A stretch of 64,000 bases of DNA from Methylovirgula sp. HY1 (GTDB taxonomy: Bacteria; Pseudomonadota; Alphaproteobacteria; Rhizobiales; Beijerinckiaceae): the NCBI RefSeq assembly GCF_019343105.1, contig NZ_CP073764.1, positions 2,046,001 through 2,110,000 of the forward strand. The letters are read 5' to 3'. The notes beneath the pieces are model-generated. The model was not told the DNA's origin. It ran no database searches and was given only the letters and a program-made list of their open reading frames with translations. Shown piece by piece: positions 33,434-42,942 of the stretch; position 1 is the stretch's first letter, and every line of letters starts with the position of its first letter. Both the position numbers and the translations under genes were made by a program.

Positions 33434-35053
33434 ATGTTCGAAGGGCTTTCGGAAAAGCTCTCTTCCATTCTCGACGGCCTGACCCGGCGTGGCACGCTGT
33501 CGGACGCCGATGTCGATCTCGCCTTGCGCGAGGTTCGCCGCGCTTTGCTCGAAGCCGATGTCGCGCTCGATGTCGTGCGCTCCTTCGTCGACAAGGTGCG
33601 CCATCGCGCCGTCGGCGCCAATGTCGTCAAATCCGTCACCCCCGGCCAGATGGTCATCAAGATCGTCAATGACGTTCTGGTCGAGACCTTGGGAAGCGCC
33701 GGCGAGCCGATCGACGTCGATGCGCTGCCGCCGGTCGCGATCATGATGGTCGGCCTACAGGGCGCCGGCAAGACCACCACCACCGCGAAAATCGCCAAGC
33801 GTCTCACCGAACGGATGAAGCGCAAGGTGTTGATGGCCTCGCTCGACGTGAAACGGCCAGCGGCGCAGGAGCAGCTCGCCGTGCTCGGCCGCCAGGTCGG
33901 CGTCGACACTTTGCCGATCGTCGCCGGCCAGACCCCGGTGCAGATCGCGCGACGGGCCGAGCAGGCGGCGCGGCTGCAAGGCTATGATGTCGTGCTGCTC
34001 GACACCGCCGGCCGCACCCATATCGACGAAGCCTTGATGGCCGAAATGGTCGAGATCAAGGCGGCGTCGAATCCGCATGAGATCCTGCTCGTCGCCGACA
34101 GCCTGACCGGCCAGGATGCCGTCAATCTGGCTAAGAATTTCGACGATCGCGTCGGCATTACCGGCATTGTTTTGACGCGTGTCGACGGCGACGGCCGCGG
34201 CGGCGCCGCGCTCTCGATGCGCGCCGTGACCGGCAAGCCGATCAAGCTGCTCGGCATCGGCGAGAAGATGGATGCGCTCGAGGATTTTCATCCCGACCGT
34301 ATCGCCAATCGCATTCTCGGCATGGGCGACATCGTCTCGCTGGTCGAGAAGGCGGCGCAGACGATCGATGCGGAAAAGGCGCAGAAGATCGCCGAGAAGA
34401 TGCGCAAGGGCAAATTCGATCTCGAAGATTTTGCCGATCAGCTTGCGCAAGTCGAAAAGATCGGCGGTCTTGGCGGTATCATGGGCATGTTGCCCGGCAT
34501 CGCCAAGATGAAGGATCAGATTGCCTCGGCCAATCTCGACGACCGCATCATCAAGCGCCAACGCGCCATCATCATGTCGATGACGCCGCCTGAGCGGCGC
34601 AATCCGGATATTCTCAAAGCCTCGCGCAAGAAGCGCATCGCTGCGGGCTCGGGCACTAAGGTCGAAGACGTCAATCGGCTGCTCAAGCAGCATCGGCAGC
34701 TTGCCGATATGATGAAGCAAATGAGCAGCGCCAAGCGCGGTCCGATGGGCAAAATGGCCTCCATGTTCGGCCTGGGCGGCATGCCAGGAGGAATGCCTGG
34801 GGGCATGCCCAATGGAATGGCCATGCCAGGTCCAGATGAACTCGCCGCCTTGCAACAGCAGATGGGCCACGGCGCAGGTCCGGCACCGGGCCTGCCATTG
34901 GGTGGGCCGACGAAGGCGCCGACGTTGCCAGCCGGCCTCTTCAGCGGCAAGTCGGCCGGCGGCCTGCCCGGTCTCGGCGGCATGAAGCTGCCGGGGTTGG
35001 GCGGCGGCAAATTGCCCGGTCTCGGCGGCGGCAAGCCGGGGAAGAATAAGTGA
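33434..35053 (+). CDS. ffh: Signal recognition particle protein Ffh
   Basis: Ffh is the SRP GTPase that binds signal sequences and 4.5S RNA to target membrane proteins. The 539-residue product has the N domain (MFEGLSEKLSSILDGLTRRG), the G domain with GLQGAGKTTT near residue 107, DTAGR near 190 and TRVDGDGRGG near 247, and the M domain. It ends in a Met/Gly-rich tail of about 80 residues (GGMPGGMP repeats, then PGLGGGK repeats), longer than in many homologues. The start at 33434 follows AAGGGTAACG. Confidence 0.96.
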   Translation: MFEGLSEKLSSILDGLTRRGTLSDADVDLALREVRRALLEADVALDVVRSFVDKVRHRAVGANVVKSVTPGQMVIKIVNDVLVETLGSAGEPIDVDALPPVAIMMVGLQGAGKTTTTAKIAKRLTERMKRKVLMASLDVKRPAAQEQLAVLGRQVGVDTLPIVAGQTPVQIARRAEQAARLQGYDVVLLDTAGRTHIDEALMAEMVEIKAASNPHEILLVADSLTGQDAVNLAKNFDDRVGITGIVLTRVDGDGRGGAALSMRAVTGKPIKLLGIGEKMDALEDFHPDRIANRILGMGDIVSLVEKAAQTIDAEKAQKIAEKMRKGKFDLEDFADQLAQVEKIGGLGGIMGMLPGIAKMKDQIASANLDDRIIKRQRAIIMSMTPPERRNPDILKASRKKRIAAGSGTKVEDVNRLLKQHRQLADMMKQMSSAKRGPMGKMASMFGLGGMPGGMPGGMPNGMAMPGPDELAALQQQMGHGAGPAPGLPLGGPTKAPTLPAGLFSGKSAGGLPGLGGMKLPGLGGGKLPGLGGGKPGKNK

Positions 35054-35077
35054 GGAATTTGCCACGATTTCGCCGCG

Positions 35078-35107
35078 CGTCATTGCCGGGACGAGCCCGG
35101 CCATGAC
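35078..35107. repeat. Palindrome between ffh and rpsP
   Basis: CGTCATTGCCGGG and CCCGGCCATGACG pair with one mismatch around four bases. This GCCGGG...CATGACG type is widespread in Hyphomicrobiales. It could attenuate read-through from ffh into rpsP. Confidence 0.55.
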
Positions 35108-35148
35108 GCCAATAATGTTCGATTGCTGAGTTCAGAAAGGAAAGAAGA

Positions 35149-35499
35149 ATGTCTCTGAAAATTCGCCTATCGCGCGGCGGCGCCAAAAAGCGCCCATTCT
35201 ATCGCGTCGTCATCGCCGACGCGCGTTGCCCGCGCGACGGCCGCTTCATCGAGAAGATCGGCACCTTTGATCCGTTGAAGCCGAAGGATGCCGCCGACCG
35301 TCTCGTGCTCGATACGGAAAAGGCCGCCGCCTGGCTCGCCAAGGGTGCGCAGCCGACCGATCGCGTCGCACGGCTCCTCGACGGGCTCGGCGTGCTGAAG
35401 CGCGAGCCGCAAAACAATCCCCAGCGGGGCCTGCCGAAGAAGAAGGCGCAGGAACGTGCCGCGGCGGCCGCCAAGGCAGCCGAAACCGCTGCCGCCTGA
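35149..35499 (+). CDS. rpsP: 30S ribosomal protein S16
   Basis: S16 is needed for 30S assembly. The 116-residue product has the conserved core [24 protein letters not shown], then [11 protein letters not shown], and an Ala/Lys-rich extension at the end. It is the first of the rpsP-rimM-trmD cluster, with AAAGGAAAGA upstream of the ATG. Confidence 0.97.
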   Translation: MSLKIRLSRGGAKKRPFYRVVIADARCPRDGRFIEKIGTFDPLKPKDAADRLVLDTEKAAAWLAKGAQPTDRVARLLDGLGVLKREPQNNPQRGLPKKKAQERAAAAAKAAETAAA

Positions 35500-35514
35500 T
35501 CCAAAAAGGCCGTC

Positions 35515-36108
35515 ATGCAGAAGGACCGCATCCTCGTCGGCCAGTTCGGCGCGCCGCATGGCGTCAAAGGCGAGCTGCGGCTCAAATCCTATACGCAGGA
35601 TCCGGCAGCGATCGGCCGCTATGGCCAGCTTTCCGATGCCAGCGGCGCGCGATCCTTCGAGATCGCAGCGCTGCGGGCGTTGAAAGAGGATCTCTTCGTC
35701 GTCCGCGTCAAAGGGATCGCCACGCGCGAGGCAGCGGCGACCTTGACCAATGTCGCGCTCTTTTTGCCCCGTGCGGCTCTGCCGGCGGCGCAAGAAGACG
35801 AATTCTACCATGCCGATCTGATCGGGCTCGAGGCCAGAACGGAAGCTGGCGAAGCGCTCGGGAAAATCGCCAATATTCTGAATTTCGGCGGCGGCGATAT
35901 TCTTGAAATCGCGCCGCCAGAAGGCGGCGAGACGCGGCTCGTGCCCTTCACCAAAGCCGCCGTTCCGATCATCGATCTCGCTAGTGGTCGTGTTGTCGTG
36001 ATCCCGCCAATCGAGATCGAGGCGACGACTTTATCGGACATGCCGTCTGGGGACGAGGCGGCGGAAACAATCTCGCCGGAGTCGAAAGTCTCTTCGATAT
36101 CGCGTTGA
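35515..36108 (+). CDS. rimM: Ribosome maturation factor RimM
   Basis: RimM binds S19 and assists maturation of the 16S 3' domain. The 197-residue product begins [20 protein letters not shown] (N-terminal beta-barrel) and has the PRC-barrel C-terminal domain ([44 protein letters not shown]). About 25 extra residues follow the conserved end. The gene ends just before trmD. Confidence 0.96.
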   Translation: MQKDRILVGQFGAPHGVKGELRLKSYTQDPAAIGRYGQLSDASGARSFEIAALRALKEDLFVVRVKGIATREAAATLTNVALFLPRAALPAAQEDEFYHADLIGLEARTEAGEALGKIANILNFGGGDILEIAPPEGGETRLVPFTKAAVPIIDLASGRVVVIPPIEIEATTLSDMPSGDEAAETISPESKVSSISR

Positions 36109-36122
36109 GCCGGGTGGTCTGC

Positions 36123-36830
36123 ATGTGGCGCGCGACGGTTTTTACCTTGTTCCCCGAGATGTTTCCCGGGCCGCTCGGCCTGTCGCTCGCTGGCGAGGCG
36201 CGCGCGCGCGGCGTCTGGGCTCTCGAAACGCAAGATATCCGCGACCATGGTCGCGGCAAACATCGCGCCGTTGATGATACCCCGGCCGGCGGCGGCGCCG
36301 GCATGGTTTTGCGCGCCGATGTCTTAGCGGCAAGTCTCGATGCGGGGCTTGCAGCCGATGACACGCGCCCGCGCCTCCTCATGTCGCCGCGCGGCAAGCC
36401 GCTGAGGCAAGCGCGCGTGCATGAGCTGAGTGCCGGCCAAGGCGCGGTTTTGATCTGCGGGCGGTTCGAAGGCATCGACGAACGGGTGATCGAAGCTCGA
36501 AGCCTGGAAGAAGTTTCGATCGGCGATTATGTGCTGTCGGGTGGCGAACTTGCTGCCATGGTCACGCTCGATGCGATCGTCCGCCTGTTGCCGGGCGTCA
36601 TGGGCAAGGAAGCTTCGGGAACAGAAGAAAGCTTCGAAGGCGGATTGCTCGAATATCCGCATTACACGCGCCCGCGCGATTTCGAAGGCCGCGCCATCCC
36701 CGCTATTTTGCTCTCGGGCGACCACACGAAAATCGCGGCGTGGCGCAAGGCCGAGGCTTTGCGGATCACCAAGGAACGGCGACCGGATCTGCTTGGCACG
36801 ATGGACGGCGGCACCGCACCGAAAAAATAG
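36123..36830 (+). CDS. trmD: tRNA (guanine-N1)-methyltransferase
   Basis: TrmD methylates G37 in tRNAs read by CCN/CUN/CGG codons, preventing +1 frameshifting. The 235-residue product begins [18 protein letters not shown]. It has the SPOUT knot region with [30 protein letters not shown] and the SAM-binding [12 protein letters not shown]-type block near residue 130. The ATG at 36123 is preferred; the TTG at 36105 would overlap rimM by four bases. Confidence 0.95.
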   Translation: MWRATVFTLFPEMFPGPLGLSLAGEARARGVWALETQDIRDHGRGKHRAVDDTPAGGGAGMVLRADVLAASLDAGLAADDTRPRLLMSPRGKPLRQARVHELSAGQGAVLICGRFEGIDERVIEARSLEEVSIGDYVLSGGELAAMVTLDAIVRLLPGVMGKEASGTEESFEGGLLEYPHYTRPRDFEGRAIPAILLSGDHTKIAAWRKAEALRITKERRPDLLGTMDGGTAPKK

Positions 36831-36842
36831 CTCTAAAAGCTT

Positions 36843-36892
36843 AGAGCGGGATGCGAGCGGAAAACCGCTCACACTTTTCCTCATCCGGCTCT
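36843..36892. repeat. 50-base repeat unit after trmD (inverted copy of 30314-30363)
   Basis: The unit contains GCGAGCGGAAAACCGCTC and CACTTTTCCTCATCC and matches the reverse complement of the unit at 30314-30363 with one difference. It starts 12 bases after the trmD stop, where it could also serve as a terminator. Confidence 0.75.
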
Positions 36893-37031
36893 AAAGCAGA
36901 GGTCGCGGCCAAATATGCTCCGCTTGCGCCAGATCATGTCCCGACGTCTCGATTCGAAACATGACACTTGACGACCGCCGCGTCGCCGTTATCTGATCTA
37001 ACAGGCTTGGCAGAAGCGGGATGATCTTCCC

Positions 37032-37229
37032 ATGGAGAGAGTCAAGGACTTGATCGAAGATTGGATCGTGATTCGATCGACGCTCGTTCGGCAAGTGGAT
37101 ACGTTGAGATCCGGGCAGGTGCATGCCGAGACCAATGTCTGTGACACGACGACCGAGGCGACCATCGTTCGGGTCGAGGTCTGCATCCGCGAGCTGAACA
37201 CGCTGCTCAAGGAATATGCCCGCGCCTAG
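37032..37229 (+). CDS. Hypothetical 65-residue protein
   Basis: This small mostly helical protein reads MERVKDLIEDWIVIRSTLVRQVDTL near its start and ends RVEVCIRELNTLLKEYARA, which looks like two amphipathic helices. No family is recognised. It is followed immediately by a palindromic repeat. Codon use resembles neighbours, but there is no strong ribosome site. Confidence 0.5.
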   Translation: MERVKDLIEDWIVIRSTLVRQVDTLRSGQVHAETNVCDTTTEATIVRVEVCIRELNTLLKEYARA

Positions 37230-37300
37230 AGCGTTTCGGAAAAGTTGGTAGCTTTTTCGAGGCGAACGCGCTCCGGTTTATTTATTTTGAGCCGTTCTTA
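37228..37300. repeat. Degenerate palindromic repeat
   Basis: It starts AGAGCG and contains GGAAAAGT-TGGT-AGCTTTTTC, a worn version of the shared stem, then GCGCTCCGGTTTA and a weak right arm. Confidence 0.45.
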
Positions 37301-37456
37301 GCGAGAGAATCGATCGGCTTTCGGGGCGAGCGCTTGCGGGCGTCGTCATGTGATTGGATCGTTCATCCCCCCATCAGCGACAGCAAGATTTCGCGGTGAT
37401 CTCGACGAGGGCCTTACCTGACGTCGCGACGAAAAGATGATGCAGCGCATGGCGCA

Positions 37457-37795
37457 TCATTCATCCTCGCCGAACCGATCGCCGACAAGCTTTGTGACAG
37501 CAGCCAGGACATCGGCGGCGTCCGGGCCCTTGGCGGCAACGCGGATGGTCGAGCCCGGGCCTGCGCCAAGCGTCAATATGCCCATGATCGATGTGCCCCC
37601 GACCGTCTCGTTGCAGCGGCTGACGAGCACTTCGGCGTTAAAGGGTTCGATGCATTGGACGAGCTTTGCCGTCGCCCGCGCGTGCAAGCCCTTACGGTTG
37701 ATGATCAGGAGTTCGCAAGAGCTGAAACCCTCCGGAAGCGGCTCCGAAGGCGAGCATTCATCGGGATCTGATGAGGGAGGATTGGTCTGGCTCAT
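37457..37795 (-). CDS. HPr phosphocarrier protein (PTS)
   Basis: This 112-residue protein has an extra 25-residue N-terminal stretch (MSQTNPPSSDPDECSPSEP). The HPr core carries the active-site His in NRKGLHARATAK and a Ser in GGTSIMG at the regulatory position of HPr kinase targets. In alphaproteobacteria this incomplete PTS acts in regulation, not sugar uptake. The start overlaps the EIIA end by four bases. Confidence 0.92.
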   Translation of the reverse strand: MSQTNPPSSDPDECSPSEPLPEGFSSCELLIINRKGLHARATAKLVQCIEPFNAEVLVSRCNETVGGTSIMGILTLGAGPGSTIRVAAKGPDAADVLAAVTKLVGDRFGEDE

Positions 37796-38193
37796 TTTCC
37801 GCCGAGCACTCGGCTCGCGACATAGATATATTTCCGTCCGGCGTCCTGCGCCTGGATGACGGCTTGTTCGAGGCTCGCCATGTCGCGGACGGAGGCGAGC
37901 TTGATCAGCATCGGCAGGTTAATCCCGGCGACGACCTCGATCTGACCGCCGTTCATCACCGAAATAGCGAGATTGGAGGGCGTGCCACCGAACATATCGG
38001 TCAGCACCACGACGCCGGCGCCGGCATCGACCTCCTTGACCGCGTCGAGAATATCTCGGCGCCGCTGTTCCATATCGTCATCGGGTCCGATCGATACGGT
38101 TGCGATTTGCTTCTGCGGACCAACGACATGTTCAAGCGCCGCGCGGAACTCGGTCGCCAGATGTCCATGGGTCACAAGAACCATTCCTATCAT
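37792..38193 (-). CDS. PTS EIIA component, mannose family
   Basis: This 133-residue protein has the EIIA-Man fold: MIGMVLVTHGHLATEF with the phosphorylatable His in VTHGHLA, VLTDMFGGTPSNLA near residue 65 and GINLPMLIKLASVR near 95. It is an end point of the regulatory phosphorelay from PtsP to HPr. The ATG at 38193 matches family beginnings; an upstream GTG at 38217 would add eight residues. Confidence 0.93.
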   Translation of the reverse strand: MIGMVLVTHGHLATEFRAALEHVVGPQKQIATVSIGPDDDMEQRRRDILDAVKEVDAGAGVVVLTDMFGGTPSNLAISVMNGGQIEVVAGINLPMLIKLASVRDMASLEQAVIQAQDAGRKYIYVASRVLGGK

Positions 38194-38431
38194 CGAACGC
38201 ACCGGTTCATTCAGCACCTCCGCGTGTTCCGCTCGCTCCCCCCAGCGTGTGGCGTTGGGTCGAGACTCACGCCCAAATAGCGCAGCAGGAACGCATCCTG
38301 ACGCCGAGGTTGCCTTTATTGCGGCCGAAGACTCTTCGGATGACTGTCGGGATAATTGCCGTCTCGTCCAATTTGAGGCGCCATTTTGTGCGTTGCGAAG
38401 CAGTTGGCAAGTGAAATGACTCGCCGCCGCG

Positions 38432-38932
38432 TCAGTTTATCTCCGCATGTTGAAGATGCGCCATGACGAGATGGGCACAGTCATAGCTGCTCCGATCGCT
38501 CAAAAGAGCCAAGCGTGGCAGTTTTGCACCACAAATTCCGACGTGTCTCGCCTCGAAATCCGGGTAGCGGACCAGTTCCTCCGCCGGGAGCAGATCGACG
38601 ACGAGCCCTACGACGACTGCCGACTCATAATCAAGACGCATAATGCCCTGGCCGCGCGTTTCAATCATGCCGAGGACCGCGGGATGGCCGCTGGCGACGA
38701 CGCGGCTGTTGCGGCCGACCAGTTCGACGCGGTCATCGCCGACGAGGCGAGCGAAGCGGCCCCGTTGCCCTGCCGCGGCGAGCAGGCAAAGGGCCAGACT
38801 GCTTTTGCCAGCCCCGGAACGGCCGCGAATGAGGATGCCGGTCTCGCCGACCACGACTGCGCTGGCGTGAACCATCAGCGCCGCGCCGGCCGCTGCCACA
38901 TCGTTCGCAGCTTCCGCGGCTTGGTTGCTCAA
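38432..38932 (-). CDS. hprK: HPr kinase/phosphorylase (short alphaproteobacterial type)
   Basis: The 166-residue protein contains only the catalytic C-terminal domain: Walker A GRSGAGKSSL near residue 38, DDRVEL near 68 and the HprK signature IETRGQGIMRLD near 92. The N-terminal domain of Gram-positive HprK is missing, as usual in alphaproteobacteria. It phosphorylates HPr on Ser. Its start overlaps the chvG stop (ATGA). Confidence 0.93.
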   Translation of the reverse strand: MSNQAAEAANDVAAAGAALMVHASAVVVGETGILIRGRSGAGKSSLALCLLAAAGQRGRFARLVGDDRVELVGRNSRVVASGHPAVLGMIETRGQGIMRLDYESAVVVGLVVDLLPAEELVRYPDFEARHVGICGAKLPRLALLSDRSSYDCAHLVMAHLQHAEIN

Positions 38933-40788
38933 CTCGCCGCTCGCAGCCAGACGACGAAGCGCGCGCCCAAGACGGTTGGCTCGGACTCGTCCTTGGCTGG
39001 CGCTATCCGATTCATGGCCCGGATACGGCCGCCATGCGCCTCGATGATCTGGCGCGAGATCGACAGGCCGAGCCCGGAGTTCTGACCGAAGCCTTGGGCT
39101 GGCCGATCGGTATAGAAACGCTCGAAAATGCGTTCGAAGGCATCGGCCGGTATGCCCGGCCCGTCATCGTCGATGATGATCTCGAATCCGGCAGCCGACT
39201 GGCCGTTTTCCGCCGCACCCTTGGCCGGCCGCAGCGCGACCCGCACATTGCCGTCCGGTTCGGAAAAGGACTTCGCGTTGTCGATCAGATTGTTGAACAC
39301 TTGGCCGAGGCGCGAATCGTGGCCGAGGACCGCGAAATTCATTTTGCGCAGATCCTGATCCTGCGCGCCCGGCGCGACGTCGAGCGTCACCTGAACGCCA
39401 TTGCCCTGATCGACTTGATTCGACATTGCGACCACGGTGGTCAGGATGCGGCCGAGATCGACCGGCGCCATATCGGCGCGGGCAAGCTCGGCGTCGAGGC
39501 GGGAGGCATCCGATATGTCGCTGATGAGCCGGTCGAGACGCCGGACGTCATGCTTTATGATGGCGAGCAGCCTTCGGCTCGCATCTTCGCTGCGCGCATT
39601 GGGAAGCGTCTCCACCGCGCTGCGCAGCGAGGTCAGCGGGTTTTTGAGCTCATGCGCCACATCGGCCGCGAAACTCTCGATCGCATCGATCCTGTTGTAG
39701 AGCGCTTGCGTCATATCGCGCAACGCGCCGGACAAATGCCCGATCTCGTCGCTGCGCGCCGTGTAATCCGGAATTTCCTGGCGCGATTTGATGCCCCGGC
39801 GGACCCGCTCGGCCGCCTCGGCCAGCCGATGCATGGGCTCGGCGATCGTTCCGGCGAGAAAGAACGACAAGAGCACCATGATGAAGGCGGAGACGAGAAA
39901 GATGCGGATGATCGCCCAACGTTCCGAGGCGATGATCGCATCGATGTCGCCGCCCCGCGTCGACAACAAAAGCGCACCGCGAACCGTCCGGAAAAGCTGG
40001 ATCGGGACCGCGACGGAAACGATCGTCTCGCCCTTGGCGTTGATCCGCACGATCGATTGCGCCTTACCGCTCAGCGCTCGCCCTACTTCGGGATAGGCCT
40101 TGCCGTTGCTTACTCCAATATCCTCATAAAGAGGCAGGTTGGAATAGCCGAAATAGCCTTTCATCACATTCCAGACGCGGTCGAGCCAGCCCGTTGCATC
40201 TTCGGGCGATGCGGTGGCTGGAAGATCGTAGCGCAGAATGTTGGCGCGATCCGTCAAGGTGCGCGAATCGAGGAGAAGATCACCGTCGCGATCATAGACG
40301 CGGGCGCGCGTCTTCGTCGGCGAAACGAGACGGCGCAACACCGGTCCGATCCGCTCCGGATTAATGGAAAACTCGAGGGATGGCCGGCTTTCATCGGCCG
40401 CGCCATGGCCCGCGCCGGGCGCCAATTGCAGCAGCTTTTCCGGATCTATGGTGATCGAATCGGTCTCGACCGTCGCCGAGGCTGCTATCGCCGCGGCAAT
40501 GATTTCACCCTGCGTCTGCAGGCTTTGCACGCGCGCGTCGATCAGGCCTTCGCGAAACTGATTGAGATAGAGAAAGCCGACGAGCAGCGCCACGAGGCCG
40601 CCGAGATTGAGAACGACGATCCGGCGCGTGAGAGATGAGGAGAAACGGTTCGCGACGGCCCGCTCGAATGCTCTGGCGCGCAGCAGGAAACGCGTGACGA
40701 CATTGCGCTTTATGCGCCTCGCGCGGCGCCGCACAATGACCTCCCGTTCGACCTCGCTATCGTCTCGGGCTTCGACGCTCATCCGCAT
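38929..40788 (-). CDS. chvG: Sensor histidine kinase ChvG
   Basis: ChvG (ExoS in Sinorhizobium) is the membrane kinase for acid and envelope signals that phosphorylates ChvI. The 619-residue protein has a transmembrane helix near residue 60 (RIVVLNLGGLVALLVGFLYL), a periplasmic sensor region, a second helix near 300 followed by HAMP, a HisKA domain with the phosphorylated His in DVAHELKNPLTSL near 380, and an HATPase domain (NNLIDNAKSFSEPDG, DDGPGIP, GLGLSISRQI). The start at 40788 has AAAGGG four bases upstream. Confidence 0.94.
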   Translation of the reverse strand: MRMSVEARDDSEVEREVIVRRRARRIKRNVVTRFLLRARAFERAVANRFSSSLTRRIVVLNLGGLVALLVGFLYLNQFREGLIDARVQSLQTQGEIIAAAIAASATVETDSITIDPEKLLQLAPGAGHGAADESRPSLEFSINPERIGPVLRRLVSPTKTRARVYDRDGDLLLDSRTLTDRANILRYDLPATASPEDATGWLDRVWNVMKGYFGYSNLPLYEDIGVSNGKAYPEVGRALSGKAQSIVRINAKGETIVSVAVPIQLFRTVRGALLLSTRGGDIDAIIASERWAIIRIFLVSAFIMVLLSFFLAGTIAEPMHRLAEAAERVRRGIKSRQEIPDYTARSDEIGHLSGALRDMTQALYNRIDAIESFAADVAHELKNPLTSLRSAVETLPNARSEDASRRLLAIIKHDVRRLDRLISDISDASRLDAELARADMAPVDLGRILTTVVAMSNQVDQGNGVQVTLDVAPGAQDQDLRKMNFAVLGHDSRLGQVFNNLIDNAKSFSEPDGNVRVALRPAKGAAENGQSAAGFEIIIDDDGPGIPADAFERIFERFYTDRPAQGFGQNSGLGLSISRQIIEAHGGRIRAMNRIAPAKDESEPTVLGARFVVWLRAAS

Positions 40789-40884
40789 CAGACCCTTTTG
40801 CCTGCTTATCCGCGCTCTCGTGACGCCCCGCGTATTTTCGAAACGCCGAAAGGTCAGGCCGGCGGCGGCCCGACCGCGCACCCA

Positions 40885-41586
40885 TTAGGCGCATTCTTTG
40901 AAGCGATAACCTACGCCGTAAAGCGTCTCGATCATCTCAAACTCATCATCGACGGCCTTGAACTTCTTGCGCAGCCGCTTGATGTGGCTGTCGATGGTGC
41001 GGTCATCAACATATACTTGATCGTCATAGGCCGCATCCATGAGCGCATTGCGGCTTTTGACCACGCCGGGCCGCGTCGCCAAGGCTTGAAGAATGAGAAA
41101 TTCGGTGACCGTCAACGTCACCGGCTCATTCTTCCAGGTGCAGGTGTGGCGCTCCGGATCCATCTTCAGCAGACCCCGCTCGAGGAGCTTGGCTTCCGAT
41201 TCCTTTTGCGTCGCCGCCTCTTTCGGATTGGCGCGGCGCAAAATGGCACGCACGCGCTCGACCAGAAGCCGCTGCGAAAACGGTTTGCGGATGAAATCAT
41301 CGGCGCCCATCTTGAGGCCGAACAATTCGTCGATTTCATCGTCTTTCGACGTGAGGAAAATAACCGGCAGATCGGATTTCTGCCGCAGTCGCCGCAACAA
41401 CTCCATGCCATCCATGCGCGGCATTTTAATATCGAAGATCGCAAGGTCAGGCGGATTGGTCTTCAATCCGTCGAGCGCGGTGGACCCATCAGCATAGGTC
41501 TGGACCCGATAGCCTTCGCCTTCGAGAGCGATGGACACGGATGTGAGAATGTTACGGTCATCATCGACCAGGGCAATCGTCGGCAT
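40885..41586 (-). CDS. chvI: Response regulator ChvI
   Basis: This 233-residue OmpR-family regulator has a receiver domain ([10 protein letters not shown], phosphorylated Asp in [13 protein letters not shown], Lys in IRKPFS) and a winged-helix domain ([34 protein letters not shown]). It pairs with chvG 97 bases downstream. In Rhizobiaceae, ChvI controls exopolysaccharide, acid response and often pckA, which is absent from the adjacent position here. Confidence 0.95.
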   Translation of the reverse strand: MPTIALVDDDRNILTSVSIALEGEGYRVQTYADGSTALDGLKTNPPDLAIFDIKMPRMDGMELLRRLRQKSDLPVIFLTSKDDEIDELFGLKMGADDFIRKPFSQRLLVERVRAILRRANPKEAATQKESEAKLLERGLLKMDPERHTCTWKNEPVTLTVTEFLILQALATRPGVVKSRNALMDAAYDDQVYVDDRTIDSHIKRLRKKFKAVDDEFEMIETLYGVGYRFKECA

Positions 41587-42077
41587 TCAGAGTCCTTGTG
41601 TTCGAAGATGAGCCTTAATGTGCGTAGACGCCTCGTTACTCGCGTCGCAGGATTAAGCGCGACACTGATTACACGGCCACCTACGCTGCCGCGCGCGATG
41701 AAATCTCAAGCCGAAGACCCTCTGCTCAAGACCTCTTCCGCAACAAGAGTCCCCGAATGGGACAGGCCGGCGCCGCCGCGCAAGCGCCACGGCACATAAG
41801 TCCGCATATGTCGATTTGAGCCTGCCGCGGAAAAGTCGCGGGACTTTTCCCATAAGACATGACCCAATTCCTGGCGTAGAATCGATTTATCCTGATTGCC
41901 CGAACACAGCATACCGCCGCACAATCAAACCGATCCCTACGCGAACCTCATAGGGTTTGACGGCCAAAATGTGGCCGGCCAACAAGAGCGTATTCGTCGA
42001 TGTCGCGCTGTGCGCGACTCAAATTCCGCCTGCCTGACAACCCGTCACAGCGGCCTAAATAGCCGGAAAGAAACCAA
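41587..42077. other. Divergent intergenic region chvI / HugZ-like gene
   Basis: This 491-base region has no convincing gene. It includes a GGAAAAGT-CGCGG-GACTTTTCC hairpin at 41829-41852, a short member of the repeat family. The promoters of chvI and the HugZ-like gene must lie here. Confidence 0.4.
41829..41852. repeat. Short palindromic repeat (GGAAAAGT stem)
   Basis: GGAAAAGT and ACTTTTCC arms surround CGCGGG. This is the core stem only, without the flanking units seen in the larger copies. Confidence 0.55.
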
Positions 42078-42863
42078 ATGTCACCCGTTTATCACAGCGG
42101 GTACAAATCGACAGTGAAAACCTTGACAGACGAACCGAAAAATGCCGTGCCTCAATTCGACGCCCAGGCCGAAGCGAAGTCGCTCTTACGCACGGCCCGC
42201 GCCGCCGCCCTCGCTACGCTGGCTCAACCCTCGGGCCATCCCTTCGCGTCGCTCGTCAATGTCGCGACCGCGCCTGATGGAAGCCCTATTCTTCTGTTGT
42301 CGCGCCTTGCCGCGCATACTCGCCATCTCGACACCGACCCGCGGCTGTCGCTGCTTCTCTATTCGGCTTTCAATATGCCAAGCGGCGGCGACCCACTGAC
42401 GCATCCGCGCCTGACGATTCTCGGCCGCGCCAAACGGGTGAGCGACCCCACCGAACGCCAGTTGCTGCGGGCGCGCTTTCTCGCCCGGCATCCGAAATCG
42501 AGCCTCTATGCCGATTTCGCCGATTTCGGTTTTTTCCGCGTCGCGATGGAGACCGCGCATCTCAACGGCGGCTTCGGCCGCGCTGCGAATCTCGATGCCG
42601 ACCGGATTCTCACGCCGCTCGATGGCGCCGAGGAACTCGTCGCGGACGAGGCCGAGCTTCTCGCTTCGATCGAGAGCGCCGAGCCGCGCCTCGCGCATAG
42701 GCTCGCCACCGCATTTGGCAGCAGCGAAGGAGCGTGGCAGATGATCGGCTTCGATCCGGAAGGTCTTGATATCGGCGATGGGGAAAGGCTCATCCGCATC
42801 GCTTTTCCGACGCCTGTCGCGACAAGCAGCGAGTTGCGGCGGACCATTGCGGACTTGCTCTAA
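42078..42863 (+). CDS. HugZ/pyridoxamine 5'-phosphate oxidase-like protein
   Basis: This 261-residue protein has the split-barrel FMN-binding fold (AALATLAQPSGHPFASLVNVAT, PRLSLLLYSA) and a C-terminal DUF2470-like domain (LAHRLATAFGSSEGAWQMIGFDPEGLDI). Related HugZ proteins degrade haem in some bacteria, while others have unknown roles. Haem use is plausible near the ccm genes but unproven. Confidence 0.85.
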   Translation: MSPVYHSGYKSTVKTLTDEPKNAVPQFDAQAEAKSLLRTARAAALATLAQPSGHPFASLVNVATAPDGSPILLLSRLAAHTRHLDTDPRLSLLLYSAFNMPSGGDPLTHPRLTILGRAKRVSDPTERQLLRARFLARHPKSSLYADFADFGFFRVAMETAHLNGGFGRAANLDADRILTPLDGAEELVADEAELLASIESAEPRLAHRLATAFGSSEGAWQMIGFDPEGLDIGDGERLIRIAFPTPVATSSELRRTIADLL

Positions 42864-42892
42864 GGCCAGGATGGTTTTTCGGCCGCCATGTT

Positions 42893-42924
42893 CCTGGATG
42901 CGTGGATCAAGTTGCGCATCCAGG
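42893..42924. terminator. Hairpin between convergent genes
   Basis: CCTGGATGCG (42893-42902) and CGCATCCAGG (42915-42924) form a perfect 10-bp stem with a 12-base loop, in the gap between two convergent genes. It may act as a terminator on both strands. It resembles the GCGCATCCAG sequence in the hairpin after acnA. Confidence 0.5.
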
Positions 42925-42942
42925 CGCAAATGCTCATTCTGT

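Noticed and set aside
33755-35104. 449-codon minus-strand frame opposite ffh
   Set aside because: It overlaps ffh over its whole length; ffh has all family motifs.
39034-40638. 534-codon plus-strand frame opposite chvG
   Set aside because: It is antisense to a full-length kinase and shows no recognisable domain.
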